Shown piece by piece: positions 39,870 to 39,908 of a stretch of DNA of 39,908 nucleotides; positions within the stretch are counted from its first letter, which is position 1; each line of letters begins with the position of its first letter. This stretch comes from Candidatus Dormiibacter spiritus (lineage in GTDB: Bacteria; Chloroflexota; Dormibacteria; Dormibacterales; Dormibacteraceae): positions 1 to 39,908 of the forward strand of contig QHBT01000042.1 of the NCBI GenBank assembly GCA_003244185.1, given 5' to 3'. A program made the translations under genes and the position numbers. The notes under the pieces are model-generated. The model saw nothing but the letters and a program-made list of their open reading frames with translations, had not been told where the DNA came from and searched no databases.

Positions 39870-39908
39870 TCGCCCGGGAGCCGACGGGGGTGTGCGAGTT
39901 CAGCACAT

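Noticed and set aside
1-39908. CRISPR array or prophage
   Set aside because: No regularly spaced short direct repeats and no integrase, capsid, portal or terminase genes are seen.

Overview
The window is about 40 kb of a GC-rich (roughly two thirds G+C) bacterial chromosome carrying mostly housekeeping genes. The gene set points to a monoderm-type bacterium of the Actinomycetota or a neighbouring phylum such as Chloroflexota/Dormibacterota. The clues are ftsA-ftsZ-nrdR with pgeF-yggS-yggT, an InhA-like FabI, a DUF3090/SCO1664-type pair, an ileS T-box that appears to act on translation, and many genes with a TANNNT box 6-8 nt before the start codon (leaderless layout). The phylum is an inference; I cannot place it more precisely from sequence alone.

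Layout. 1-6455: division and envelope block (ftsA, ftsZ, nrdR, a RibD/DHFR-like reductase, an RraB-like gene, pgeF, yggS, yggT), interrupted by two 98% identical 238-bp MITE-like elements at CTAG sites. 6499-14311: a reverse-strand methyltransferase, then a T-box leader and the tightly overlapping run ileS-lspA-rluD-gmk-priA. 14312-15322: a palindromic repeat element and a vapBC toxin-antitoxin pair. 15456-17735: def-fmt-smpB-ssrA (translation and ribosome rescue). 17825-24878: a broken O-methyltransferase, a thiolase, a LOG-type hydrolase, a PLD-like protein, a Sco-TlpA fusion, ctaB and a sulfurtransferase. 25012-30869: fabI, an RNase H-like protein, an AT-hook protein, a glyoxalase-like protein, a zinc-ribbon membrane protein, an acyl-CoA synthetase and an MFS transporter. 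30924-35993: ftsEX, a membrane protein, bioY, a TIG-type surface protein and PadR. 36063-39908: a VOC protein, the SCO1664/DUF3090 pair, dnaK, a terminator and a CIRCE-like inverted repeat leading off the right edge.

How the genes work together. FtsA/FtsZ and FtsEX serve division. LspA, PgeF, TIG and BioY concern the envelope and uptake. IleS, Gmk, RluD, PriA, Def, Fmt, SmpB and tmRNA serve replication and translation. Sco-TlpA and CtaB fit cytochrome oxidase assembly. FabI, thiolase and acyl-CoA synthetase handle fatty acyl groups.

The most unusual signals are four. The MITE-like element has a right end with an outward -10-like box spaced exactly as in leaderless promoters here, and copy 2 lies directly against a start codon. 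Leaderless-type promoter spacing recurs across the window. In-frame ATA codons are almost always followed by a codon beginning with G. Several genes appear to begin at codons other than ATG, GTG or TTG.
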